A stretch of DNA of 64,000 nt, from contig JAMCPX010000031.1 of assembly GCA_023382265.1 (NCBI GenBank), positions 1 through 64,000 of the forward strand, in the 5' to 3' direction. How positions within the stretch are numbered: position 1 is the stretch's first letter; the number at the start of each line of letters is the position of its first letter. Positions 56,939 through 64,000 of this stretch are shown piece after piece. The notes under the pieces are model-generated. The model made no database searches. It was given only the letters and a program-made list of their open reading frames with translations, and was not told the DNA's origin. This DNA is from Deltaproteobacteria bacterium. GTDB lineage: Bacteria > JAMCPX01. The position numbers were made by a program, and so were the translations under genes.

Positions 56939-58171
56939 ATGCTCACTGAAAAGATACTCGTCATGATCATGTCAGGCGGTGAGGGAAAGAGATTGTACCC
57001 TCTTACAAAAGACAGGGCAAAACCCGCTGTGCCTTTTGGAGGCAGGTATAGAATAATAGATTTCGTTCTCAGTAATTTTATCAACTCCGGTTTATACAAA
57101 TTGAAACTTCTCACACAGTATAAATCGGAGTCTCTTAATTCCCATATAGTCAGGGCATGGCATTTATCTACATCGATAGGACATTACATAGATCTCGTGC
57201 CGGCACAGATGCGCACAGGGAAAGACTGGTATAAAGGGACCGCGGATGCCGTTTACCAGAATCTGAATCTAATCCATGATGAGAACCCCGATCTGGTCTG
57301 CGTTTTTGCAGGCGATCACATTTACAAGATGGATGTAAGGCTTATGTTGAACTTTCACATAAGGAAACGTTCCCACATCACCGTCAGCGCCATACCCATG
57401 CCTGTTAAAGAGGCGAGCTCTTACGGCGTGATTGAGGTGGATAAAGACAGTAAGATAAAATCTTTTGAGGAGAAGCCCGAGCATCCGAAATCAATACCAA
57501 ATAAAAAGGACCTGGTTTTTTGTTCCATGGGTATCTACGTATTTAACACAGATGTCCTGTTAAAACTACTTGAAGACGATGCAAAAAAAGATACGAACCA
57601 TGATTTCGGCAAAGACATTTTACCGTCCGCCATAAACGAGTATAATGCTTTTGCTTATAACTTTTCGAAAAACATAATCCCGGGAGAGAGCAGAATAACT
57701 ACGGAATACTGGAGAGATGTGGGGGAGATAGACTCATACTGGCAGGCGAACATGGACCTTATTTCGGTCACGCCTAAACTCAATTTATACAACTACGGAT
57801 GGCCCATACGAACATTTTATCCTCCTTATCCGCCGGCAAAGTTTGTTTTTGCGGACGAGGATACAAAGAGGATCGGTATTGCTACAGACTCAATGGTGGC
57901 GGAGGGCTGTATCATAAGCGGCGGCCAGATAAATAGAACCATTTTATTCCCGAGAGTAAAGATCAATTCTTATTCTACAGTGGAAGACTCGGTCATATTC
58001 GATAGGGTTGATGTGGGGCGGTATGCAAGAATAAGAAGGGCTATTATAGACAAAGATGTGAAGATCATGCCCAATGCAACAATCGGATATGATCTCGAAA
58101 AGGATAAAAAAAGATTTACGATATCTGAAAAGGGTATCGTTGTTGTCCCAAAGGGAGCTGTCGTAGACTAA
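56939..58171 (+). CDS. glgC: Glucose-1-phosphate adenylyltransferase
   Basis: Makes ADP-glucose from glucose 1-phosphate and ATP, the committed step of glycogen synthesis. The nucleotide-binding N-terminus is IMSGGEGKRLYPLTKDRAKP, followed by AVPFGGRYRIIDFVLSNFIN, WYKGTADAVYQN, FAGDHIYKMD and TTEYWRDVGEIDSYWQANMD. The C-terminal left-handed beta-helix carries GCIISGGQINRTILFPRVKI. The start at 56939 gives 410 aa, the normal length; the promoter position excludes the upstream start. It leads the operon glgC-GH57-GH57-galT-glgA, with the next gene 3 bp away. Confidence 0.95.
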   Translation: MLTEKILVMIMSGGEGKRLYPLTKDRAKPAVPFGGRYRIIDFVLSNFINSGLYKLKLLTQYKSESLNSHIVRAWHLSTSIGHYIDLVPAQMRTGKDWYKGTADAVYQNLNLIHDENPDLVCVFAGDHIYKMDVRLMLNFHIRKRSHITVSAIPMPVKEASSYGVIEVDKDSKIKSFEEKPEHPKSIPNKKDLVFCSMGIYVFNTDVLLKLLEDDAKKDTNHDFGKDILPSAINEYNAFAYNFSKNIIPGESRITTEYWRDVGEIDSYWQANMDLISVTPKLNLYNYGWPIRTFYPPYPPAKFVFADEDTKRIGIATDSMVAEGCIISGGQINRTILFPRVKINSYSTVEDSVIFDRVDVGRYARIRRAIIDKDVKIMPNATIGYDLEKDKKRFTISEKGIVVVPKGAVVD

Positions 58172-58174
58172 AAT

Positions 58175-60352
58175 ATGGATGATCTGTTTGTTTCTTTCAT
58201 CTGGCACATGCACCAGCCCATGTACAGGGATCCCTTTACGGGGAAATACACACTCCCCTGGGTCCGGCTGCATGCATGTAAAGCCTACTATGATATGGCA
58301 AGCGTATTGCAGCAATACCCCGGCATAAAGGTAAACATAAACCTTGTTCCATCCCTGGTTGAACAATTAATAGATTATACCTCGAACAATGCCGCAGACA
58401 CATTTTACGAATACTCTATCAAGCCGGCGGGCGAGCTCTCCTATGAAGATAAGGCTTTTATACTGCGATATTTTTTCATGTCCAACTGGGAGACGATGGT
58501 AAAGCCGTATCAGAGGTATTATGATCTGCTCTTAAAAAGGGGCAAAAAGATTGATCCGAACAGCATGGACAGCTTGATCAGCATATTTAATAAACAGGAT
58601 TTTCTCGACCTTCAGGTATGGTTCAATCTTTCATGGTTTGGGTTTACCGCATTGGCTCAATACCCGGACATCGTAAAACTAAAACAGAAAAGGAGGGATT
58701 TTACAGAACAGGATAAAAAATTTGTTCTCGATACACAGATGGACATAACAAAAAAGATCCTGCCCCTATATAAAGAGCTGAGCACGTCCGGGCAGATAGA
58801 GATAACAACAAGCCCGTTTTATCACGCCATAATGCCGCTTGTTTATGATACCGACATAGCACGCAGGGTCATGCCAAAGGCAGCACTGCCAAAAAGGGCG
58901 ACCTATCCTGAAGATGTGCTGGCACAGCTTAAACTCGGCAGGCAATTTTTAACAGATAAGCTCGGAGTAGCCCCAAAGGGCCTCTGGCCGTCCGAAGAAT
59001 CGGTCGCACCCGAGATCATCCCACTCGTTAAGGAAGCGGGCTTTGAATGGATGGTTACGGACGAGGACATATTGTTTGCCTCAACAGGCACCGAACGTAA
59101 AGGGGAATTCCTTTATAAACCTTACAACGCCATATTCCATAACAGTAATATGACGGTCATTTTCAGGGATAAACTCATATCCAACTTTATAGGTTTCGAT
59201 TGTGCAAAATATACGAATAAAAATGATGCGGTAGAATATATTGTTAAAAATCTCCTGGACATAAAGTCGTATCTTAACACAAAAAGAATGGACGGACTCG
59301 TTACCATAGCACTTGATGGAGAGAATGCGTGGGAATATTTTATAAATAGCGGAAGAAACTTTTTGAATGGCATGTATTCAAGGTTGAGCAAAACACAGGG
59401 GCTTAAAACGACAACAGTCTCGGGCTATCTCGAGAGCCATAAGCCCGACTCATCCATAATAAACCTGTACTCGGGTTCATGGATAGACAAGAACTTTTAT
59501 ATATGGATTGGACAGGAAGAGAAAAACCTTGCCTGGGATTATCTCAGCTCGACGAGGGAATACCTTAAGGCTCATATCTCGGAGCTAACACCCGAACAGG
59601 CTGCCAATGCCCTTAAGCACATTTATATAGCAGAGGGGAGTGATTGGTTCTGGTGGTACGGGGATACGTTCTACACCGAGAATGAAGAAGAGTTTGACAA
59701 ACTATTCAGGAAAAATTTAAAAAAGGTGCTTGAAATCATGAAAAAGCCTGTTCTCGATTTTCTTCATACACCTGTAATAGCCATCTCTGAAACGAGTCCA
59801 AAAACTCAACCGCTTGGTTTTATAACGCCCATTCTTGACGGGATTTCTACCAATTATTATGAATGGGAAAGCGGGGGTGTGTGTTATTATACGGCAGCGG
59901 GATCCATGCATAATCCCAATCCATATATTCATAAAATATGCTACGGCTTTGATCTAAATAACCTCTACGTACGCATCGATCACAGTATGGATAAAATTAG
60001 ATCGGAAGATACCGATCTATATTTTGCCATAAACATTTTCGATCATAGCTTTGAATACAGAATAACGATACCGATCAAAAAGATGCTTGGTACGGCACCA
60101 TATTATGAACTTTACTACGCAAAGGATCAAACAAACTTTGAGCTCGTTAAGAAAAGCAATGATATAGCAATCGAAAAAATCATCGAATTAAAGATCCCCT
60201 TCGCGGATATTAATGCAAACACGGATATGAAATTAAACATCATTATAAGCGCAAGGTCGGGGGATGTAGAGCTTGAGAAATATCCTTCTACTGGGCTGAT
60301 AACGATCACCGTCCCTGATAAAGACTACAAAAATAAGATGTGGAGCGTATGA
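58175..60352 (+). CDS. Glycoside hydrolase family 57 protein (alpha-amylase/amylopullulanase-like)
   Basis: A 725-aa cytosolic (no signal peptide) GH57 enzyme. The N-terminal catalytic barrel starts FVSFIWHMHQPMYRDPFTGK and has VNINLVPSLVEQL, GLWPSEESVAPEI (about residue 268-280, Glu nucleophile region) and WMVTDEDILFAS. An Asp in IALDGENAWEYF (about 375-386) is a candidate acid/base. A C-terminal beta-domain (about 545-725) resembles DUF1957/DOMON-like extensions. Likely acts on alpha-1,4- or alpha-1,6-glucans in glycogen turnover. It overlaps the second GH57 gene by 4 bp. Confidence 0.85.
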   Translation: MDDLFVSFIWHMHQPMYRDPFTGKYTLPWVRLHACKAYYDMASVLQQYPGIKVNINLVPSLVEQLIDYTSNNAADTFYEYSIKPAGELSYEDKAFILRYFFMSNWETMVKPYQRYYDLLLKRGKKIDPNSMDSLISIFNKQDFLDLQVWFNLSWFGFTALAQYPDIVKLKQKRRDFTEQDKKFVLDTQMDITKKILPLYKELSTSGQIEITTSPFYHAIMPLVYDTDIARRVMPKAALPKRATYPEDVLAQLKLGRQFLTDKLGVAPKGLWPSEESVAPEIIPLVKEAGFEWMVTDEDILFASTGTERKGEFLYKPYNAIFHNSNMTVIFRDKLISNFIGFDCAKYTNKNDAVEYIVKNLLDIKSYLNTKRMDGLVTIALDGENAWEYFINSGRNFLNGMYSRLSKTQGLKTTTVSGYLESHKPDSSIINLYSGSWIDKNFYIWIGQEEKNLAWDYLSSTREYLKAHISELTPEQAANALKHIYIAEGSDWFWWYGDTFYTENEEEFDKLFRKNLKKVLEIMKKPVLDFLHTPVIAISETSPKTQPLGFITPILDGISTNYYEWESGGVCYYTAAGSMHNPNPYIHKICYGFDLNNLYVRIDHSMDKIRSEDTDLYFAINIFDHSFEYRITIPIKKMLGTAPYYELYYAKDQTNFELVKKSNDIAIEKIIELKIPFADINANTDMKLNIIISARSGDVELEKYPSTGLITITVPDKDYKNKMWSV

Positions 60353-62493
60353 TGAATAATCTTAACTTTCATATAGGACTCCACTATCATCAGCCTGTTG
60401 GGAATTTTGACGGTGTTTTCAGGGAGGCGTTCGAGAGAAGTTATAAACCTTTTATCAAAACGATCTCAAAACATCCTGCAATAAAATTTGCGCTGCATGT
60501 ATCGGGTCCGATCTGGGATTGGATAATAAAGAAAGAGCCGTCCTTTATGGAGGATATAGAAAAACTAATATCGACTGAGCAGGTGGAGCTTATGTCCGGC
60601 GGCTATTACGAACCTATCCTTTCGGTTTTAACTGATGATGACGCTAACGGACAAATAGAAATGATGAACGGGTTCATAAGGACAACATTCAAACAAAATC
60701 CCATGGGAATATGGCTTGCAGAAAGGGTATGGGACCCCTCACTTCCGAAGCTGATTGCAAATACCGGATTGATATATACGATTCTCGATGATACTCATTT
60801 TTATTATGCTGGTATCAGTGAAAAGGATATACACGGTTACTATATAACGGAACGCTCCGGACATGCCATCGATATATTCCCCATACAGAAGGATTTAAGA
60901 TATGCAATCCCTTTTAAACAACCCGACGAGGTAATAGACATACTAAAGGGTTACATGGATAAGGGCATTGATTCCGTCACCTACGCCGATGACGGCGAAA
61001 AATTCGGACTCTGGCCCGGTACATTCAAGTGGGTTTATGCGGAAAAATGGCTTGAAAAATTTTTCGTAAAGCTCGAGGAGAATTCGGGCTGGCTTAACAT
61101 AACGACCTTCGGCAGTTATATCTCATCAAAACCACCCGCGGGGAGGGCATACATACCTTCTTCGTCTTACGAAGAACTGCTTGAATGGGCATTACCGGTG
61201 GACACATCCGCACAGTTCAGGGCTTTAAAATCGTTCCTCCAGAATTCACCATTCAAAGACACGTATAAACCGTTTATACGGGGCAGCTTCTGGGATAATT
61301 TCCTCGCAAAGTATCCCGAGAGTAACTGGATGCATAAACGCATGCTTTATATGAGCAAATCGTTATCAGACTTAGAATCAAAAAAAGGGATAGCTCTCGA
61401 TGATGCGAAAAGAGAACTTTATAAATCGCAGAGCAACTGTGTTTACTGGCACGGATTGTTCGGAGGAATTTATCTGAATTACTTAAGACATGCAGTATTC
61501 GAGCACCTTCTTAGGGTTGAGTCTATTCTTGATGCACACAGGCCGCTGCCCGAGGCAACGGCTTTTTTAGAAAACGATATCGATCTTGACGGTAAAAAAG
61601 AGATCGTATTGAAGAATAAACATATCTCGCTTTACATAAACCCGTCAAGAGGCGGCTCTGCTGTGGAGATAGATCTGAGAGAATACAACTTTAATATCAC
61701 AAATGTTATGACACGCCGGAAAGAGGCTTATCATGATATCATACCGGATGGACATTACGATTCATCGGATTCGCCAGTAAGCATACACAATCTTATCAAT
61801 GCAAAGGAGGGCGGATTAAGGGCACATCTGTTTTATGATTGGCATCCAAGATATTCTTTTGTAGAACATTTCCTGCAGCAAGATGTCCTTGACGTACAAA
61901 GGCTTTATATGAACCGGTACACGGACCTCGGAGATTTCACACTTGAACCGTATCGATTCATAAAGTACGAAGGCAATACCGTTTTTCTAAGCAAAGAAGG
62001 ACACATAAATATAAACAGCGAATTATTGAGTTTTAGACTTGAAAAGAGTTACAGCCTCTTTGATAGGAGGCTTGAAACGGGCTACAGGCTCACAAACAAC
62101 TCCGATAAACCGATAGACGTGTTTTTCATTGTGGAGCTTAACTTAAGCCTGCTCGGAACAGATGCCCGGCGCTCGATAGTGATAAAAAGCGGGGCCAAAG
62201 AGGAAACAAATAAAATGAACGAATTCGTTGTTGCGGATGGTATAAATGAATTTGACCTTATCGATAGATGGCAGGGTTTTGAAGTATCGATAATACCATC
62301 TCTACCTGCACGGTTTTATATGTATCCGATAGAGACAATTTCTTCTTCCGAATCCGGGTTTGAAAAGATATACCAGGGCACATGCTTTATGCTTGTTTTT
62401 AAACTTAAGCTTGAATCGGGTATGAGTAGTGGTATAACGGTACCCATTAACCTTCACAGTATATTACCTCAAACCGAAGGACATGATGAATAG
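60349..62493 (+). CDS. Glycoside hydrolase family 57, 4-alpha-glucanotransferase/alpha-amylase type
   Basis: A cytosolic enzyme of about 714 aa. The barrel begins HIGLHYHQPVGNFDGVF; the nucleophile motif GIWLAERVWDPSL places Glu at 125 and the acid/base TYADDGEKFG places Asp at 214 or 215. These positions coincide with Glu123 and Asp214 known for the Thermococcus litoralis 4-alpha-glucanotransferase. The middle and C-terminal parts fit DUF1925 and DUF1926 (for example GNFTLEP-like and YSLFDRRLETGYRLTNNSDK). The start is taken as ATG 60349 (ATGA overlap with the upstream gene); ATG 60352 after GGAG is equally possible. Confidence 0.87.
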   Translation: MMNNLNFHIGLHYHQPVGNFDGVFREAFERSYKPFIKTISKHPAIKFALHVSGPIWDWIIKKEPSFMEDIEKLISTEQVELMSGGYYEPILSVLTDDDANGQIEMMNGFIRTTFKQNPMGIWLAERVWDPSLPKLIANTGLIYTILDDTHFYYAGISEKDIHGYYITERSGHAIDIFPIQKDLRYAIPFKQPDEVIDILKGYMDKGIDSVTYADDGEKFGLWPGTFKWVYAEKWLEKFFVKLEENSGWLNITTFGSYISSKPPAGRAYIPSSSYEELLEWALPVDTSAQFRALKSFLQNSPFKDTYKPFIRGSFWDNFLAKYPESNWMHKRMLYMSKSLSDLESKKGIALDDAKRELYKSQSNCVYWHGLFGGIYLNYLRHAVFEHLLRVESILDAHRPLPEATAFLENDIDLDGKKEIVLKNKHISLYINPSRGGSAVEIDLREYNFNITNVMTRRKEAYHDIIPDGHYDSSDSPVSIHNLINAKEGGLRAHLFYDWHPRYSFVEHFLQQDVLDVQRLYMNRYTDLGDFTLEPYRFIKYEGNTVFLSKEGHININSELLSFRLEKSYSLFDRRLETGYRLTNNSDKPIDVFFIVELNLSLLGTDARRSIVIKSGAKEETNKMNEFVVADGINEFDLIDRWQGFEVSIIPSLPARFYMYPIETISSSESGFEKIYQGTCFMLVFKLKLESGMSSGITVPINLHSILPQTEGHDE

Positions 62494-62564
62494 GTTTATG
62501 AACAAAAAGTTGGGAATGACGTATTATTTTATATTTGATACCGGTAACAAATTAGGAGGACATA

Positions 62565-63563
62565 ATGCCTGAGTTAAGAAAAGATCCGATCGTCGGCAGA
62601 TGGATTATAATATCAACCGAAAGATCAAAAAGACCTTCTGATTTTAGTGTGCCTGAGCCTAAAAAGCCTGAAAACGGGTTTTGTCCTTTTGATTATAACA
62701 ATGAGAGCAATACCCCGCCCGAGATCCTTGCGATAAGAAGGAACGGCTCGCAGCCAAACAAATCCGGCTGGTCTCTGAGAGTGGTAGCCAATAAATTCCC
62801 CGCCCTGAGAATAGAGGGCGAACTCAACAGAGAGGGTGACGGCATGTATGACAAAATAAACGGTATCGGTGCGCACGAGGTTATAATCGAAGTACCCGAC
62901 CACAATAAAGAAATGGCAATGTTTTCAGCCGGTGAGATGAAGGACGTATTATGGACGTACAGGGAACGCATAAGGGATCTCAAACGGGACAATAGATTCA
63001 AGTATGTGCTTATATTCAAAAATCACGGTGAAGCCGCGGGCGCATCACTCGAGCACACACATTCACAGCTTATAGCACTGCCGATAATCCCGATAGCGGT
63101 TGAGGAGGAATTGAACGGCGCAAAAGATTATTATGAGTACAAGGAAAGGTGCATATTCTGCGATATGATTAGGCAGGAGATAGTAGATAAAAGCAGGCTC
63201 GTAACCCAGAATCCGGATTTCATTTCATTTGCACCTTACGCATCAAGATTTCCATTCGAAACATGGATACTGCCGAGAAAGCATCTCTCCCATTTTGAAA
63301 ACATATCTAACGATGCGATTGAAAGCCTTTCCAATATCTTTCTTGAAGTGATCATGAAACTCGACAAGGCCCTTAGCCATCCGCCTTTCAACTTCATGCT
63401 GCACACATCACCGCTTACCACCGATGAGCTTGATCATTACCACTGGCACTTTGAGATCATTCCAATCTTAACAAAGGTTGCAGGTTTTGAATGGGGAACG
63501 GGTTTCTTTATAAACCCCACTCAACCCGAGGATGCTGCCAGATACTTAAGAGAGTTAGCATGA
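62565..63563 (+). CDS. galT: Galactose-1-phosphate uridylyltransferase family protein
   Basis: HIT-superfamily nucleotidyltransferase. The active site is EHTHSQLIALP (HxHxQ, second His as nucleophile), and the second HIT half has HYHWHFEIIP. The N-terminus MPELRKDPIVGRWIIISTER is diagnostic. The usual zinc motif CPFCPG is reduced to CPFDYN, while CIFCDMI remains, so zinc binding may differ. At 332 aa the length is normal. Some relatives in glycogen operons act on ADP- or UDP-sugars rather than galactose (ADP-glucose phosphorylase type), which would suit this context. AGGAGG precedes the ATG; the stop overlaps glgA by 4 bp. Confidence 0.88.
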   Translation: MPELRKDPIVGRWIIISTERSKRPSDFSVPEPKKPENGFCPFDYNNESNTPPEILAIRRNGSQPNKSGWSLRVVANKFPALRIEGELNREGDGMYDKINGIGAHEVIIEVPDHNKEMAMFSAGEMKDVLWTYRERIRDLKRDNRFKYVLIFKNHGEAAGASLEHTHSQLIALPIIPIAVEEELNGAKDYYEYKERCIFCDMIRQEIVDKSRLVTQNPDFISFAPYASRFPFETWILPRKHLSHFENISNDAIESLSNIFLEVIMKLDKALSHPPFNFMLHTSPLTTDELDHYHWHFEIIPILTKVAGFEWGTGFFINPTQPEDAARYLRELA

Positions 63564-64000
63564 TCATAGCACACATAGCATCCGAAGTTTTTCCATTCTC
63601 AAAAACGGGCGGTCTCTCTGACGTCGCTGGTGCTCTGCCCGCCTCACTTGCAAACATCGGTCATGAGGTCATAGTGATCTCCCCACTCTACAAATCGACA
63701 GCTGAAAATTTTAAACCAAAGAAACACGCCATTGAGTTTACGGTTGATATTAACGGCACGGATACGCGTGCGGACATCTATTACATAGACATGAAGCAAG
63801 GGGTAAAAGCTTATTTCATAAAAAACGATGAGATGTTCTTTAGAGACGGCCTTTATCTTGATAAGAGCGGCATTGATTATAAAGATAACTCGAAAAGATT
63901 TATCTTCTTTTCGAGATCTTCACTCGAGCTTATAAAAAGACTCGGATATCATCCGGATATAATCCATAGCCACGATTGGCAGTCCGGCCTCGTACCCGCA
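63560..64000 (+). CDS. glgA: Glycogen synthase, N-terminal part (cut by window end)
   Basis: Transfers glucose from ADP-glucose to the growing alpha-1,4-glucan. The first 147 codons are visible: HIASEVFPFSKTGGLSDVAG contains the ADP-glucose-binding KTGGL, then ALPASLANIGHEVIVISPLY, FIFFSRSSLELIKRLGYHPD, and IIHSHDWQSGLVP. The start ATG overlaps the galT stop (ATGA), so it is the fifth gene of the glgC operon. The rest lies beyond base 64000. Confidence 0.95.
   Translation, partial: MIIAHIASEVFPFSKTGGLSDVAGALPASLANIGHEVIVISPLYKSTAENFKPKKHAIEFTVDINGTDTRADIYYIDMKQGVKAYFIKNDEMFFRDGLYLDKSGIDYKDNSKRFIFFSRSSLELIKRLGYHPDIIHSHDWQSGLVPA

Noticed and set aside
1-64000. CRISPR arrays, tRNA or rRNA genes
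   Set aside because: No regularly spaced direct repeats, cloverleaf-like segments or conserved rRNA stretches were noticed; a covariance-model scan would be decisive.

Overview
The window reads as a chromosomal segment of a Gram-negative, probably anaerobic or microaerophilic bacterium of deltaproteobacterial/Desulfobacterota-like character. This lineage call is inference from gene content; no rRNA or other decisive marker is present. Support for it: many lipoproteins with a lipobox, an outer-membrane beta-barrel, LysM/SLT murein enzymes, rubrerythrin, an anaerobic-type glycerol-3-phosphate dehydrogenase subunit, a NapH-like ferredoxin-type membrane protein and several radical SAM enzymes. 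Coding density is high. No tRNA, rRNA, CRISPR array or intact mobile element was seen. Promoters close to the E. coli sigma-70 consensus (TTGACA, 17 bp, TATAAT) can be read directly in several intergenic gaps.

Layout. (1) 0.1-5.6 kb, minus strand: mltD-mrp-glpA, then DUF1634 and a TauE/SafE permease. (2) 5.7-8.2 kb, plus: a large TPR lipoprotein and a DUF4292/LolB-like lipoprotein. (3) 8.3-16.7 kb, minus: a B12-binding radical SAM enzyme, then an operon of two overlapping, degenerate chemoreceptor-like proteins, recO and a site-2 protease. (4) 16.8-24.0 kb, minus: SCP2-like protein, rubrerythrin and a complete 2-oxoacid/acetoin dehydrogenase complex (E1alpha, E1beta, E2, E3), with a GT-C-like membrane protein just upstream. 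(5) 24.2 kb, plus: a papain-like peptidase. (6) 25-38.6 kb: the most unusual region. Three very large secreted proteins (1039, 1042 and 915 aa) look like bacterial relatives of the BPI/LBP (TULIP) lipid-binding family, with Ig-like domains and a C-terminal membrane anchor or sorting tail. Two of them share a nearly identical 2-kb 3' half. They enclose a pair of lipoproteins, each with seven propeller-type repeats, and are flanked by a divergent outer-membrane barrel and a small periplasmic protein. (7) 38.7-44.9 kb: FN3 lipoprotein, glycerol kinase, a radical SAM/HprK-like pair that resembles peptide-modification loci, and a GlcF/GlpC-type iron-sulfur subunit. (8) 45-52 kb: an A+T-richer island with a GH38 alpha-mannosidase lipoprotein, a GH99-like endo-mannosidase lipoprotein and a GxGYxYP-family lipoprotein. 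Two copies of one 16-bp palindromic operator lie in it, and it ends in gene wreckage (IS1182-type transposase fragment, PIN-domain fragment). (9) 52-55.3 kb, plus: phosphohexomutase, metallo-beta-lactamase-fold hydrolase, coaBC. (10) 55.4-64 kb: NapH-like protein, rpsT, then the glycogen/alpha-glucan operon glgC, GH57, GH57, galT, glgA (cut by the window end).

How it fits together: glycerol entry (glpK, glpA, perhaps the GlcF/GlpC-like subunit), an acetoin/pyruvate-type dehydrogenase complex, and glycogen synthesis and turnover (phosphohexomutase, glgC, glgA, GH57 enzymes, galT) give the carbon-storage and energy core. The envelope genes suggest lipid handling (BPI-like proteins) and extracellular mannoglycan breakdown. 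Several genes (mltD, the TPR gene, the upstream chemoreceptor gene, a 32-codon ORF at 51905, glgC) have the promoter -10 box 6-8 nt before the start codon and no Shine-Dalgarno, which points to leaderless mRNAs. A family of short palindromic repeats is scattered through the gaps, and one copy is translated in frame inside the E2 linker.
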